Origin: Annona cherimola
Taxonomy: Eukaryota > Streptophyta > Magnoliopsida > Magnoliales > Annonaceae
Length of the DNA: 64,000 bases
Assembly: GCA_030490835.1 (NCBI GenBank)
Contig: CM059971.1
Coordinates: forward strand, 69,954,224 to 70,018,223
Reading direction: 5' to 3'
Position numbers and translations under genes: made by a program. The notes under the pieces are model-generated. The model was not told where the DNA came from. It saw only the letters and a program-made list of their open reading frames with translations, and ran no database searches. Within the stretch, counting starts at the first letter, position 1, and every line of letters begins with the position of its first letter. Shown here one piece after another: positions 1-11,050 of the stretch.

Positions 1-552
1 AAATCTAAGACCATGAAAGTAAGCATGATAAGCTTGAAAAATTCCATAAACAACCATAGAATTTAATAGATCCTAATTGACTTTATCCCATAAGAATATG
101 TAGTTAAGAATATATTAGGGTTACACCTTGCAAATTTAAAGAGAAGGCGCAAGGATAATTTAAGATTTGTTTTCCTTTAACACATAATATCTGAATTAAA
201 TAAACAATCTACATATCCATTGCAAATGACGTATGTGAAACCGTAGATCCTAGGTGCTTACATCCCTTGACTTTTAATTCTCGTTTCATGTTCTTAAGAT
301 TAATTTTCTTCTTTTATTTCTTTCTCTTTATTTTTCTCTTTCCGTGTTTAATATAAATCTAACGTTTTTAGTTTCAAATTTTCTATGGAAATTAATATTT
401 TATATACTACAATCTATGACCTTTGCACTTGCATAGAAATTGCTAACATTTATCTAGAAAACGGTTTATAATATCTTAGCTTGTTATATTTTTTACAACT
501 CAAACATGCCCAAATAACCTTTCTATTTTTTCACAATGATAACAACCAAGCA
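1..552. other. AT-rich intergenic sequence
   Basis: No reading frame with recognisable protein similarity, no RNA gene and no clear element boundary is seen here. The sequence is AT-rich and of the same character as other inter-element spacers in the window. Confidence 0.6.
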
Positions 553-650
553 AGTCTTGTCAGAACCGAATCGATGATTAAATCGGTGAAGAAGCTAGTC
601 TAATTTGAACTAATAATGTCATAATTATCTGATTATTTTTAATTAATTAT
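553..650 (+). mobile_element. Truncated end of the AACCGG-type hAT-like family
   Basis: The stretch beginning near 556 (cttgtcagaaccgaatcgat) lines up base for base, with scattered substitutions, with the left end of the element at 30085 (ttgtcataaccgaaccggtg) and continues through the same spacing of ccggt-like motifs. Only about 50-100 bp can be recognised and no matching right end is seen nearby, so this is a decayed fragment. Assignment rests on comparison within this window only. Confidence 0.45.
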
Positions 651-889
651 ATATTAATAAACATTTACAAATAATTCTCCCAGGTAATGGATCGCATTTT
701 CAACTCTTATTTTTAAAAAATTTTAAAGATCCAATTCATCCATTTTGTTTAAAACTATTTGTTTCGAGTGAATTTAGAACTTTTATAATCAATCATTTCA
801 AAAATATAATTATAAATAACCTTATGCCTTTGCACTTGTTCGGTATTATATGCAAATCTAATTAATATGATTTTTATGAAAGATGATTA

Positions 890-1010
890 AATGCACCCGA
901 GCGCACTTAGTTTCAATGCACCCAAGTGTATTTAACCCACTTTTTATATATTTTTCAAAAAAAATTTATGTAACTATTATCTAGGTGTATTTAAAGATAA
1001 CAAAATGTTC
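890..1010. mobile_element. Truncated MITE arm (TGCACC-tip type)
   Basis: The sequence starts with the tip motif atgcacccgagcgcactta, runs into a T-rich then A-rich stretch, and reaches the core motif ctaggtgtattta. These are the left-arm features of the fold-back family seen in full at 29363-29755 and 47057-47330. The complementary right arm is missing, so this is half of an element. Confidence 0.5.
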
Positions 1011-1016
1011 ATATCA

Positions 1017-1360
1017 AGCCGACCTGAAATGTCCTCATGTAAAACCTTTCCAAAACATATTTTTTGTATTTTTCAATTTTTTTACAAAATAGTTAATCTA
1101 GTTATATTTAATCTATAAACTACTTTTTACCAATTTTGGAAACTATATATTTTTCAATTTTTAAACATAGGGGTATTTTAGTCATGTTTTATTAATTTAA
1201 AATGACTAAAATACCCTTATCTTTAAAATTGATTTATAGATTAAACATAGCTAGAATAAGAGTTTTGTAAAAAGAATTAAAAAAATGTGTTTTTTTATTG
1301 GAAAAAGTATGTGTTTTAGACCTATCTAAAATGACATTATTTTAGATCAGTTTGAAACTG
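1017..1360. mobile_element. Fold-back MITE, shared-core family
   Basis: The left arm contains tctagttatatttaatct, then ttttaccaattttgg, then aggggtattttagtcat. The right arm is an imperfect reverse complement (atgactaaaatacccttat, then agattaaacatagct). The tips near 1020 (gacctgaaatg) and 1340 (tctaaaatgac) are weaker. No coding capacity. The element belongs to the core family found at least ten times in the window. Exact ends and target duplication are not resolved. Confidence 0.7.
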
Positions 1361-2006
1361 TCGGAACTCTTTAAGATTTAATATAAGTTTTACCATTTTT
1401 AGAGTCTACTGCTAGAGATTGGATTTACCGTTGGCCTAAAAAACTAAACAGAGATGCTGCTAGTGTTGATGCATCTAATGGAGGTCGGTAGACATATAGT
1501 TGTACGGTATGTTTAATGGCTGCCGATTTTTTTTATTTTTTTTTTCGGAAATGTTTTGATGGAGGCGGCTGCTGATTGGAGGCCTGGTGGCTGCTGAAAA
1601 AATTGGTGGGATCAGGCCTGGATTTTTGTTCGGTTTGTTGTGGCTACAAATTCAACTTGGATTTGCTGTTGGTAATTTCAGCAAAGAGCTGGCTGGTTTC
1701 CGGTTGCTAGTTTCGATGGGTTTTCGGTTGGTTTTCTTGTAAATGGGAGAGCTGGTGGTTTAAAACTGAAGCTGCATGCTGGGAATTAGAGCATTGGACG
1801 GCTACAATTTTTGTAAGAAAATCATGGCAGCGCATGCTTTGATTCAATCCGCAAAAATTTTGGGATGCTGCTCATGTTTGTTGATGTGAACGAACGGTCA
1901 GATTGGTTTGTGGCTTTGAGATGGACGGTCAGTTTTAATTGTGCAAGCCATGCTAGTCAGTTGCTTTGTTGTTTGCTGCCGGATGCTATCGCTGCCTCTG
2001 TTTTAC
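1361..2006. other. Unassigned, moderately GC-rich stretch, split by the hAT-like insertion
   Basis: From about 1420 the composition changes to a less AT-rich sequence rich in ggctg and gctgctg motifs. It is interrupted at 2007 by the hAT-like element and appears to continue at 2711-2815. Short frames occur but none shows a domain I recognise. It may be a gene fragment or part of an older repeat. Confidence 0.4.
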
Positions 2007-2710
2007 CAGGGGTGCAACTTGGGCCGGATTGAGCCCGAACCTGGCCCGCCGAACTCGATTTTGAATTTTGTTGAAACTTGATTTTTCATAGCCTGAGTCC
2101 GAAAAACCCGAACCCCGAAGAACCCGATTTGTAAATATGATAGGGTTAGGGTTCAAGTGAACCAGAACCCAAGCCCGATTTCCTATTTTATATTTATTAT
2201 AAAATATATTATATACATACTATTTAAACAATATTTCTTTATATTCTTCATATTTTATGTTAATATATCTGTATTTGAATACATATTTGGAATATTGTAA
2301 TTTTATTGTAAATAAAATATATTATTTCATTTATATTTATCTTTTATTTCTATCATTCACTTTTACACTTATTTTTTTTCTTTATCTTAGTTTTGATGTT
2401 AAATTTTTTATAGAAATATTCTTTATATTACTATTTTTTAAAAAATATGTAGTTTGATTAAATATTATTATGTTTACCTACATGATTTGTTATTATTGTT
2501 TATTTATATGAAATTCTAAACTTATCACTTTTAAATAAAATGCGAATTCATCAACATAAATTTCAACTCGAAATTCAACCCGAACCTGATTTTCAAAAAT
2601 AGGGTTAGGGTTTAGGTTTTACGAATAGGGTTATGGTTGATGTTTTATAAATAGGGTTAAGGTTAGGGTCGAGATGAACCCGAGTTTCATGAGCCCGAGT
2701 TGCACCCCTA
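2007..2710. mobile_element. Non-autonomous hAT-like element (TAGGGGTGCAAC ends)
   Basis: The left end reads caggggtgcaacttgggcc and the right end reads gagttgcacccctag, so the ends form inverted repeats related to those at 12874-13835. Flanking 8-bp sequences are tgttttac (1999-2006) and ggttttat (2711-2718), matching at six of eight positions, as expected for an old hAT target duplication. The subterminal parts carry repeated cccgaac/gttcggg-like motifs and short runs of agggtta. The middle is AT-rich with no transposase. Family is inferred from the TIR and 8-bp duplication, not from a transposase match. Confidence 0.7.
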
Positions 2711-3771
2711 GGTTTTATGGCTGGTTTGCTTGGGAGAGTAAACAAGTGCTCTGTTGGTGCACTAGCATCCGTGTTCATGCGAGCTGCACCGTTAGAATGG
2801 TTTATAATTCTATTTCAACAAATAAATTTACCTACGTCCTTTTAGGCCTTCAAATTTTATTTTAAACAATTAAAAACCATTTTATATCATTTTTCCACCA
2901 CCAAAGATGTATTTATTTATAATTTTATTTTTTTGTTTTATGATGAATTTTCTTAAAATATTATATGCTAATTTATAATTCTACATCTAAATTATTTAGA
3001 TGACTTGCTTGCAAATATTCTAAATAATTTTTTAGCTTTCTCAATTTTAATTAATATGCGTAATTTATTTTTATTATAGCATTTTATATTTCAAAAAGTT
3101 AATACAAAACGGCCATTGTGTATTTCTTATTAAGGATTCTCATGTGTGATTTACCTCCAATAGGCACATAAATATTTTTAATCGATTTTAGCCTATTTAA
3201 TTCCTTTTAACAATCTACTTTAATTAGATAATGCAAACGAATTATTTTATAGAAAATATAGATGTTTTATGAAAATATAATTTTTCTAAAATTTCACATA
3301 AAACTCATATTTAATTCTCTCTTTTTATAATTGAAAGTGTGAAATTAACATAAATTATCTAAAAATTTTGAGATTTATCAATATCCTCACCATTTCAGAG
3401 AGGTTTGGAATCCCATCCTCCATTTACCAATCAACCCTTCAGTGATAGACCTAGATCTTCTATTACATCCGTTTGCTTTCCCATCTACCTAAAAGTTGTA
3501 GCACACACATCGTTGAAATGATCTTCTTCCCTTAAGGGCTCTCCTGTGCCTTGGTTGTGTGTTGGATTCCCTTTAGTCTCATGTGTCGTCCCCATAATGA
3601 TAAACATGTTTACTTAGAGTATTAATTACGAAAGAACCGGTGGTACCATCATAAACTTTTAGCTCCACTTGTCCATTGTGCATAGTCCCCCGCTCCAATG
3701 TCTCCCCTCTCCTTGTATTACTTATCATTGTTGGTTATTTACTTTCTACTTCTCTATTGATCCCACATGCA
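2711..3771. other. Intergenic sequence
   Basis: After the continuation of the interrupted stretch to about 2815, the sequence is AT-rich to about 3390 and then mixed. I see no gene, RNA gene or element boundary. Confidence 0.5.
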
Positions 3772-4429
3772 ACTCTCTCTCTCTCTCTCTCTAGCTGTTG
3801 AGATCATCTAAGTAGGCTTATGTTATAGCAGGTGCTCCCAATGTTCTTCTGATTAAGCAATTTTTCTATCTTCAATTTTCATTCCACTTTTCTTATACTT
3901 GCCTTGGCCAGTGGTTTTGTTTAAGAGCTTTCCATTAAAGTTTGCATGCTCCATTAGGCTGATTATTTCCCTCTCTCTCTCTCTCTCTCTCTCTCTAGCT
4001 GTTGAGATCATCTAAGTAGGCTTATGTTATAGCAGGTGCTCCCAATGTTCTTCTGATTAAGCAATTTTTCTATCTTCAATTTTCGTTCCACTTTTCTTAT
4101 ACTTGCCTTGGCCAATGGTTTTGTTTAAGAGCTTTCCATTAAGGTTTGCATGCTCCATTAGGCTGATTATTTCCCTCTCTCTCTCTCTCTCTCTCTAGCT
4201 GTTGAGATCATCTAAGTAGGCTTATGTTATAGCAGGTGCTCCCAATGTTCTTCTGATTAAGCAATTTTTCTATCTTCAATTTTCGTTCCACTTTTCTTAT
4301 ACTTGCCTTGGCCAATGGTTTTGTTTAAGAGCTTTCCATTAAGGTTTGCATGCTCCATTAGGCTGATTATTTCCCTCTCTCTCTCTCTCTCTAGCTGTTG
4401 AGATCATCTAAGTAGGCTTATGTTATAGC
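3772..4429 (+). repeat. Tandem array, ~200-bp unit joined by CT microsatellites
   Basis: Each unit begins agctgttgagatcatctaag and ends ggctgattatttccc followed by a (CT)n tract. Units start at 3793, 3997, 4197 and 4393, so spacing falls 204, 200, 196 as the CT tracts shorten. The first unit differs from the later ones at shared positions (cagtgg versus caatgg, aaagttt versus aaggttt), which indicates that units 2-4 came from later duplication. The fourth unit is cut by the solo LTR at 4430 and resumes at 6025. No coding sequence. Confidence 0.9.
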
Positions 4430-4566
4430 TGTTGGAAACATGAGGAAAACTAGCTAAATCTATGTTTTGATGATTAACAAATCAATTTGAGAAAGTCTTG
4501 GCTACTAACAAGTTTGTGAAAATGTTTAAGGAATAACCATTTGAAGAAAATCAAGTTAGGAAGGCC

Positions 4567-5296
4567 AAGTCGATCCAAAAGTCGACTCCAAGATCGACTT
4601 CAAACATGCAGAACGTCCAGAGCTGAAAACGGAAGAAGGGAAGGTGAAGTCGCAGGCCAAGTCGACTCCACCTGCGACTTGAGTAGTCAAGTCGCAAACG
4701 AAGTCGACCTCACCATCGACTTCAGTCGGGCGAAACCTTCCAGAGTTGAATTCGAAACAGCAGAATGCCGAAGTCGCACCCCAAGTCGACTCCACGTGCG
4801 ACTTGAGGTGAAGTCGCAGCCGAAGTCGACTCAGACATCGACTTCGCTCAGGCAGACGGAAAACTTCAAATGACAAATTCTGGATTACTTGATTTCAAGC
4901 CAAACTAAATGAAGATGAAGATCAAGGCAACATAGATACTCAAGCTGAAACATTTGAAGACAAATCCAAGTACAAGCAAGAAGCATAAACTCAATCATTC
5001 AAATCAAGAAGATATCTAAGATTACATGAGTCAAGATTCAAGATGAATCAAAGTCAAGATTTTCAAGATTCACAAATGTTCAAGAACATCATGACAGTGA
5101 AGTCGCAAGGCCAAGTCGACCCCATCTGAGACTTGAGTGAAGTCGCAAAGCCAAGTCGACTTCATGATCGACTTCAGAACGGGCAAAACCTTCCAGCGTT
5201 GAAACTGAAGACCGAAGTTCGCGAAGTCGCACCCGAAGTCGACTGCATCTGCGACTTGGGTGAAGTCGCACCCGAAGTCGACTCCACCTGCGACTT
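4567..5296. repeat. Palindromic GTCGAC modules inside solo LTR 1
   Basis: A ~34-bp module recurs, often in close pairs: outer arms AAGTCGCA and TGCGACTT are inverted repeats around a central GTCGAC palindrome (for example 4647-4680). Some modules have the alternative arms AAGTCGAT/ATCGACTT (4567-4600) or one arm of each type. At least eight modules lie in two clusters (about 4567-4845 and 5098-5296), the second just upstream of the TATA-like box. Each could fold as a hairpin. A role as LTR enhancer repeats is inference. Confidence 0.8.
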
Positions 5297-5381
5297 GGGT
5301 CGCAACGGTCGGAATTAATTCGAACGTTGGCGCATTAAATGCGCGCCACCTACCTTCTAACGTTCGGATTCCCTCCAAAAT

Positions 5382-5390
5382 TATAAATAG
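5382..5390 (+). promoter_or_regulatory. TATA-like box of solo LTR 1
   Basis: TATAAATAG, preceded by a C-rich/ccaaaa stretch and located about 85 bp downstream of the last palindromic module. The corresponding site in LTR copy 2 is at 9094-9102 (TATAAATAA). Position inside an LTR fits the U3/R border. Confidence 0.5.
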
Positions 5391-6024
5391 CATTCATGGT
5401 GGACGAGGGAAGCAGTTGGAAAATATTAAGTGAGCATAACTCCTATCTACAAGAGCATTAAAGTGATCAAGCCAATCAAGAGAGGAAGAATTGTGCTTCA
5501 AGTTGCAAGAGCTACATTCAGAAACTTCAAAGCCATCATCTACAAGTTCTTCCCTGCGCTAAATCATTTCTACACACCTGTAAAGTGTAGTTTACTTTCA
5601 TTAATTATTTGTTTGTATTGAACTTGATTTAGCTTGGGTAGCTAAGATCAAGTGATAGCAAAGTAGTGTGTGATTGGAGTGTGACTCATTACCTACTTGT
5701 GCTAGTTGTTGATGCCCCCTAGAGCTTTGAATCTAGAAGAGAGCAAGAGGCTCTAATTGTATTAAGAGAATACAATAGTGGAACCCAAGTCACAAGGTGT
5801 GTGAGCTTGGAAGAGTGAAGTAGGGAGGTTGCCCGAACCACTATAAAATCCTTGTCTACTTGCTTTTATTTCTGCTCTCTTTATTACTTTGCTTTCCATT
5901 CAGTTTCTTCATTAAAGGGGAGTAATTCTACAAGGGGTTAAGTTTTTAAGTTACCAAAAGAAATTTTTAAGAACCCAATTCACCCCTCCCCTCTTGGGTT
6001 TTGCCATCTATTCGGGACCCAACA

Positions 6025-6172
6025 ATAGCAGGTGCTCCCAATGTTCTTCTGATTAAGCAATTTTTCTATCTTCAATTTTCGTTCCACTTTTCTTATACTT
6101 GCCTTGGCCAATGGTTTTGTTTAAGAGCTTTCCATTAAGGTTTGCATGCTCCATTAGGCTGATTATTTCCCT
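6025..6172 (+). repeat. Remainder of tandem-array unit 4
   Basis: Starts atagcaggtgctcccaatg and runs to gattatttccct, the exact continuation of the unit broken at 4429. The CT tract that follows earlier units is absent and unrelated sequence begins. Confidence 0.9.
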
Positions 6173-6574
6173 GCCGCCATTCATTTGATTGCTACCAACA
6201 TAGTAATTCAGGCCTAGCACTTCATTTTCCTTGTGACTACTCATATATACACCTGTTCTATTCCCTTTCGCTCCTCGAAAATAATTTTTGTCTATCCTCC
6301 TATAACACTCCATTGCCTAGACATTCTTACGAGCTACTCAATGAGTATTATATAACTTAGGAAAAATTCGGCAACATCTCCCCATAATATATAAGGGGGT
6401 GGTGTGGAATACAAGACTTATTTTTCATAAGCATTTGAATTTCATTCTAAAATATAACATTCAACTCTATATTTGTACATTTGCATTTCATACTATAAAA
6501 ATATCCACATAATAAGAAAATCATTGAAATTCATCATCTCACAACAAGTAAACCAAAAGATCATATATATAGGG
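6173..6574. other. Intergenic sequence
   Basis: No coding sequence or element recognised. The minus-strand frame here overlaps the tandem unit and shows no known domain. Confidence 0.5.
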
Positions 6575-6915
6575 AAATAATCCAGTGCATGCGACTGCAC
6601 CGTGCAGTCCATGCACTGTGGGCCCCACTTGATCATAAATAGAAAATCCACCCCACCCATTGTATTTAGAATTGTTCACTTTATTAGCATACCAATTTTC
6701 ATCCAAATCCAATATGTGTGTAGTCCCCATCTTAAAATGGTGCAAAATCAACGTAATAAAATAGTTTAATATAAATATCAAGTTTAAAGTAGTTTTTTCA
6801 ACATCTAAACCATCTAAAGTATGATTTATATATGGATAAATGATTGTATAAAGTTTCATTACAATCTAATATGTGTGGGATCCATTTTACAGCGGACTGC
6901 ACAGGATCGGATCTC

Positions 6916-6920
<5 letters not shown>
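6575..6920. mobile_element. Fold-back element with GTGCAGTCC tips
   Basis: The left end (aatccagtgcatgcgactgc, then gtgcagtcc and gggccccact) and the right end (gggatccattttacagcgga, then ctgcacaggatcgg) are imperfect inverted repeats. The interior contains catctaaaccatctaaagta and ggataaatgattgtataaag, which recur at 14240-14320 and 55819-55890, so this is one of a dispersed family. No coding capacity. Confidence 0.6.
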
Positions 6921-6923
<3 letters not shown>

Positions 6924-6947
<24 letters not shown>

Positions 6948-6948
6948 C
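6924..6948. repeat. (TG)n microsatellite
   Basis: A run of about twelve TG dinucleotides directly follows the fold-back element and an AT-dinucleotide stretch. Confidence 0.9.
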
Positions 6949-8172
6949 CACATAAATTATAATCAAGTTCAAAATACCCAAATGCAATATGTTTGTCACA
7001 ATTGGATCTAACTAAGTAAAGACCTACATGCATTAGTATAAAAAAGAAGCATAAATTTTAAAATAACTAGGAACACAATTAACCTAATTATTTCCGAGAT
7101 TTGGTCCTCCTCCTGTCCCATCTCGAGACTCCTCACCCGGCCTGTGATCTACGAGCAAAATAACAAACCAAGTGAGTCTAAATAGACCCAATAAGTAAAG
7201 AGCAATTAGCACAATGTGAAAATAAGTAAGACTCCTTATGCACATGTCATGAGAATATTATAAAAATATTATTCTTAAATGACTATACGAGACATATGGA
7301 TCCAATACCAACACCTAAGAACATATGCATATCACCGTATGTAAACAAAAGGATCACGAATATCATCCATAACACAAGGACTAATATCAAAAACCACACG
7401 CACAACATTAGCAGAATTAATAAAGTTTGCTTTAAATTCAACATACCAACTATCACATAAGCATTTCATCAAATACACGATAGGCACCAAAGGAGAACCT
7501 CTAGTTTATTCTCTCAGTTCAGCTCGCTCGAGTAAGGTCACGTTCTAATAATGTAAAAACTACTAATGAGTCATCTATTTCATAAAAATCACACAGTAAC
7601 ATCTGGTTTTGTAGAAACCCTATTAACCCTAAGCTAACATGAACCCTAATGCCCCGAACCACGAAGCTATTGAACACTATACTCTTCCCATAGCCCTATA
7701 TCACGTTCAAGATAAGATTTCATTACTAATTCAAGAAGGGACGTCTACTTACCTCGATCGTGACTTCCCCCAAATACGGTTGCCCTAGACTCGAATTTCT
7801 AGGATTTTGAACTTCCTTGAGATGAATTGGAAATCTTCGAAGGAGTTTAGAGAGATTTTGGGGAGGTTTAGGGCTAGATAGAAGTTAGAAAGGAAGGGGG
7901 AAAGGGAAGTAAAGAAAGCAGGAAACAAGAGGAAGAGGAAGAAATGAGACAGGTCATGCTTTGGCCCCCTTAAGAGCACTCTCATCAAAATGGGCCGGGC
8001 CCAAGCTTGGGCCGAGCCTAATCACAATTTATAACTAGCTTTCTCACTAACACAACTTAGTCATAGTTCCCAAACGGTACGTTAATCATATGCTTCTAAA
8101 TCAATACTCAATAAATCACATCATAACTAGGTGGTGTAGCTATAAAAATATGTCAGTGCACAAACTCATATC
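6949..8172. other. Unassigned region, possibly old LTR-retrotransposon debris
   Basis: The first 850 bp are AC-rich and contain no frame of note. From 7745 to 8030 there is a purine-rich block on the plus strand, ending near gggccgggcccaagcttggg. The longest minus-strand frame (7785-7988) is F/L-rich and has no recognisable domain. The style resembles leader or LTR sequence of old retroelements, but I cannot define ends. Confidence 0.35.
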
Positions 8173-8296
8173 TGTTGGAAATATAGCTAAATCCATATTT
8201 TGATGATTAACAAATCAATTTGAGTATGTCTTGGCTACTAACAAGTTTGTGAAATGTTTAAGGAATATACATTTGAAGAAAATCAAGTTAGGAAGG

Positions 8297-9008
8297 CCAA
8301 GTCGATCCCCAAGTCGACTCCAAGATCGACTTCAAACATGCAGAACTGAAAACGGAAGAAGGGAAGGTGAAGTCGCAGGCCAAGTCGACTCCACCTGCGA
8401 CTTGGGTAGCCAAGTCGCAAACGAAGTCGACCTCACCATCGACTTCAGTCGAGCAAATCCTTCTAGAGTTGAAAGCTGAGGAACGGAGCTGCCAAGTCGC
8501 AGCCCAAGTCGACTCCAGGTGCGACTTGGGTGAAGTCGCGAACGAAGTCGACCCCGAAGTGCGACTTGAGTTTTTGGAGATTCAAAGATACTGATTCAAG
8601 CTTCTTTCAAAGATCAAAGATGCAGTTTCAAGATTAAATGATTTCAAAAATCAACTCAAAGCCTCTCAAGTCCAAGACAAAAAGTTTCAAGGTGTTCAAG
8701 ATCAAATCAAGTCTATCAAGTCAAAGGTTTAGAGATCATGGAGCTAATGATTCAAGACATGAAAAATACAAAAGAAGCAAAGGCATTAAATAACAAAGCA
8801 TCTCGAAATTATTCAAGTTCAGAAAATCAACTGACGAGGTGAAGTCGCACACGAAGTCGACTTCACCTGCGACTTGGGTCAAGTCGTGAACCCAAGTCGA
8901 CCCTGACTGGAACTTGAAGTTGTGACGGAGAAGCGAAGTCGCACCCGAAGTCGACTCCATCTGCGACTTGGGCGAAGTCGCATCCGAAGTCGACTCCACC
9001 TGCGACTT
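8297..9008. repeat. Palindromic GTCGAC modules inside solo LTR 2
   Basis: The same AAGTCGCA-GTCGAC-TGCGACTT modules as in copy 1 are present, for example at 8370-8403, in clusters at about 8297-8570 and 8840-9008. The number and spacing of modules differ from copy 1, so the repeats expand or contract between copies. Confidence 0.8.
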
Positions 9009-9093
9009 GGGTCGCAACGGTCGGAATAAATTCGAACGTTGGCGCATTAAATGCGCGCCACCTACCTTCTAACGTTCGGATTCCCTCCAAAAT

Positions 9094-9102
9094 TATAAAT
9101 AA
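9094..9102 (+). promoter_or_regulatory. TATA-like box of solo LTR 2
   Basis: TATAAATAA at the position equivalent to 5382-5390 in copy 1, with identical flanks (ccctccaaaat upstream, cattcatggtgg downstream). Confidence 0.5.
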
Positions 9103-9740
9103 CATTCATGGTGGACGAGGGAAGCAGTTGGAAAATATTAAGTGAGCATAACTCCTATCTACAAGAGCATTAAAGTGATCAAGCCAATCAAGAGAGGAAG
9201 AATTGTGCTTCAAGTTGCAAGAGCTACATTCAGAAACTTCAAAGCCATCATCTACAAGTTCTTCCCTGCGCTAAATCATTTCTACACACCTGTAAAGTGT
9301 AGTTTACTTTCATTGATTATTTGTTTGTATTGAACTTGATTTAGCTTGGGTAGCTAAGATCAAGTGATAGCAAAGTAGTGTGTGATTGGAGTGTGACTCA
9401 TCACCTACTTGTGCTAGTTGTTGATGCCCCCTAGAGCTTTGAATCTAGAAGAGAGCAAGAGGCTCTAATTGTATTGAGAGAATACAATAGTGGAACCCAA
9501 GTCACAAGGTGTGTGAGCTTGGAAGAGTGGAGTAGGGAGGTTGCCCGAACCACTATAAAATCCTTGTCTACTTGCTTTCACTTCTGCTCTCTACATTACT
9601 TTGCTTTCCATTCTGTTTCTTCATTAAGGGGACTAGCTTAATCCGGGGTAAAGTTTCTGTTTGAGTTATAAATTTTTAAGAACCCAATTCACCCCTCCCC
9701 TCTTGGGTTTTGCCATCTATTCGGGACCCAACAAGATATC

Positions 9741-11050
9741 TATGTCTAACATGCTCATGCATGACGTCCCATACAATCCAACATGTCAAGATCATAATAC
9801 ACGCATGCATACACGAAAATCTATTAGATGTATATCTATATATGTTATTTCACCACACTTACATCATTAATTCCTAGTTGCATATCCGTAATTTACCTTA
9901 TGGTTAGGATAGAGTTATAATAATAATAAATAAAATTTAAAAAAACCTGGTCTTCGCACCTCCATTCAATTTTCATCTCTCATCGCATTTTAATCATTTT
10001 CCTTCCACCCATAACCAATTCCAGTCTCTCAATCCCCTTACATTCCAAATTGCCCTCGCCTTCCCCTGCTTCGCTTCTAGTTATCTCATGTCCTCCCACT
10101 TGTTTTCCCTTTTCTGCTAAGTACATCTTTGGTTCCACCTTATTTCTCTTTCTTGATTCTCGGAAATTTAAAAACTTCATATGGTTTCCATAGGGCATAT
10201 CTAATTCTTGTAGCTTTGTCCAATCTTTCTTCCTTTCCCTACTATTTTTATGTGCTTGGTCAAATTTTTCGCTCAAATATCAAAAGTTAGGGAGCTTTCA
10301 TGCTGGAAACACATCCATCTCCAACTTTGTCTGCTACGCTGTATGAATACCTCTGCAAAATGGCCTTCATGCATCAATATCCACCCCTCACTTTCAACAT
10401 GTTCTCCGAGGCCCCAACTTCTACAAAACCATCAAATGACTGCCCCACCAATATCCCAACTCCTTTTATCCAAAAGATATGGAATGTTTCTTACTTGCAT
10501 CCACGTCGATGAATTGCATAATACCACTTCATGTTGTCCAATTGGTGCATTGATCTTAGCGAAGAGTACCAAAATACTTAATCATGTAACCATGGTCTCC
10601 CTTTTAGAATTGAATTCTTGTCTTCTTACTTCTCAAATGACATCAAATATGAATTTTCATCAATGTCCAAAAAAGTGAATGACGCCCTGGGTCTTCGATA
10701 GGTGTCTCATTACAACCTTAAATAAACTCCTTACTGTAGTTTCTAAATGTCGAAATCCAGCATAGAAGTGATAATTTGTCACTAGGTTGATCTTCTTACA
10801 CAATCTTCCTAATTTTACGGTTTGAAATTCTTCAACCAATATATCCTTCTCAATTAGAGCCCTATTTGCTTTGCCCCTCTACTCCGCTCCTTTTTTCTTC
10901 CTTTCCTCATTTATAGCTCGCCTCCTTTTGAGAAATCCTTCTTAAGAAAATCCTAGTCAAAGATTTCACGAACTCTCCCTTGATTAACCCAAAAAAAAAT
11001 TCCTTTTAACTTTATTTATTGGATTTCTTATCTTCCTTCCCTTTCCTATG
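9741..11050 (-). other. Unassigned region with a decayed minus-strand coding remnant
   Basis: On the minus strand a 98-residue K/E/R-rich frame at 9980-10276 has many stops upstream of it. Around 10430-10680 the minus strand reads pieces such as GQSFDGFVEV that vaguely recall a DUF4283 domain (found in plant LINE ORF1 and related genes). The similarity is weak and interrupted, so no product is assigned. The rest has no recognised feature. Confidence 0.25.

Larger units (their letters stand above)
4430..6024 (+). mobile_element. Solo LTR of an LTR retrotransposon (copy 1)
   Basis: The element starts TGTTGG and ends CCAACA, the TG...CA inverted termini of a plant LTR, and is flanked by a perfect 5-bp duplication atagc (4425-4429 and 6025-6029). 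It lies inside the fourth unit of the tandem array, whose sequence resumes exactly after the duplication. A TATA-like box is at 5382-5390. The 3' part ends with a C-rich stretch (acccctcccctcttgggt), a feature I associate with SIRE/Maximus-type copia LTRs, which is a tentative assignment. There is no internal gag-pol region, so this is an LTR left after LTR-LTR recombination. A second copy lies at 8173-9735. Confidence 0.85.
8173..9735 (+). mobile_element. Solo LTR of the same family (copy 2)
   Basis: This copy lines up with 4430-6024 from end to end, beginning TGTTGG and ending CCAACA followed by AG. A 5-bp duplication atatc lies at 8168-8172 and 9736-9740 if the extra AG is counted in the element. 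The middle differs from copy 1 by indels and substitutions; the 3' ~700 bp, from the TATA-like box onward, is nearly identical. Since each copy has its own target duplication, they are independent solo LTRs and not the two ends of one element. Confidence 0.8.

Noticed and set aside
1390..1500. LINE RNase H fragment (KLNRDAASVDASNGG-like frame)
   Set aside because: Only a few residues resemble the K.N.DA motif and nothing follows in any frame.
3772..4429. CRISPR-like array
   Set aside because: Units are ~200 bp with CT microsatellites between them in a plant genome; this is an ordinary tandem duplication.
4430..9735. One LTR retrotransposon with LTRs at 4430-6024 and 8173-9735
   Set aside because: Each LTR has its own flanking duplication, the intervening 2.1 kb contains the rest of the tandem array and a MITE, and no gag-pol is present.
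10250..10678. 142-residue plus-strand protein
   Set aside because: No domain; lies opposite a weak minus-strand coding remnant and is probably a shadow.
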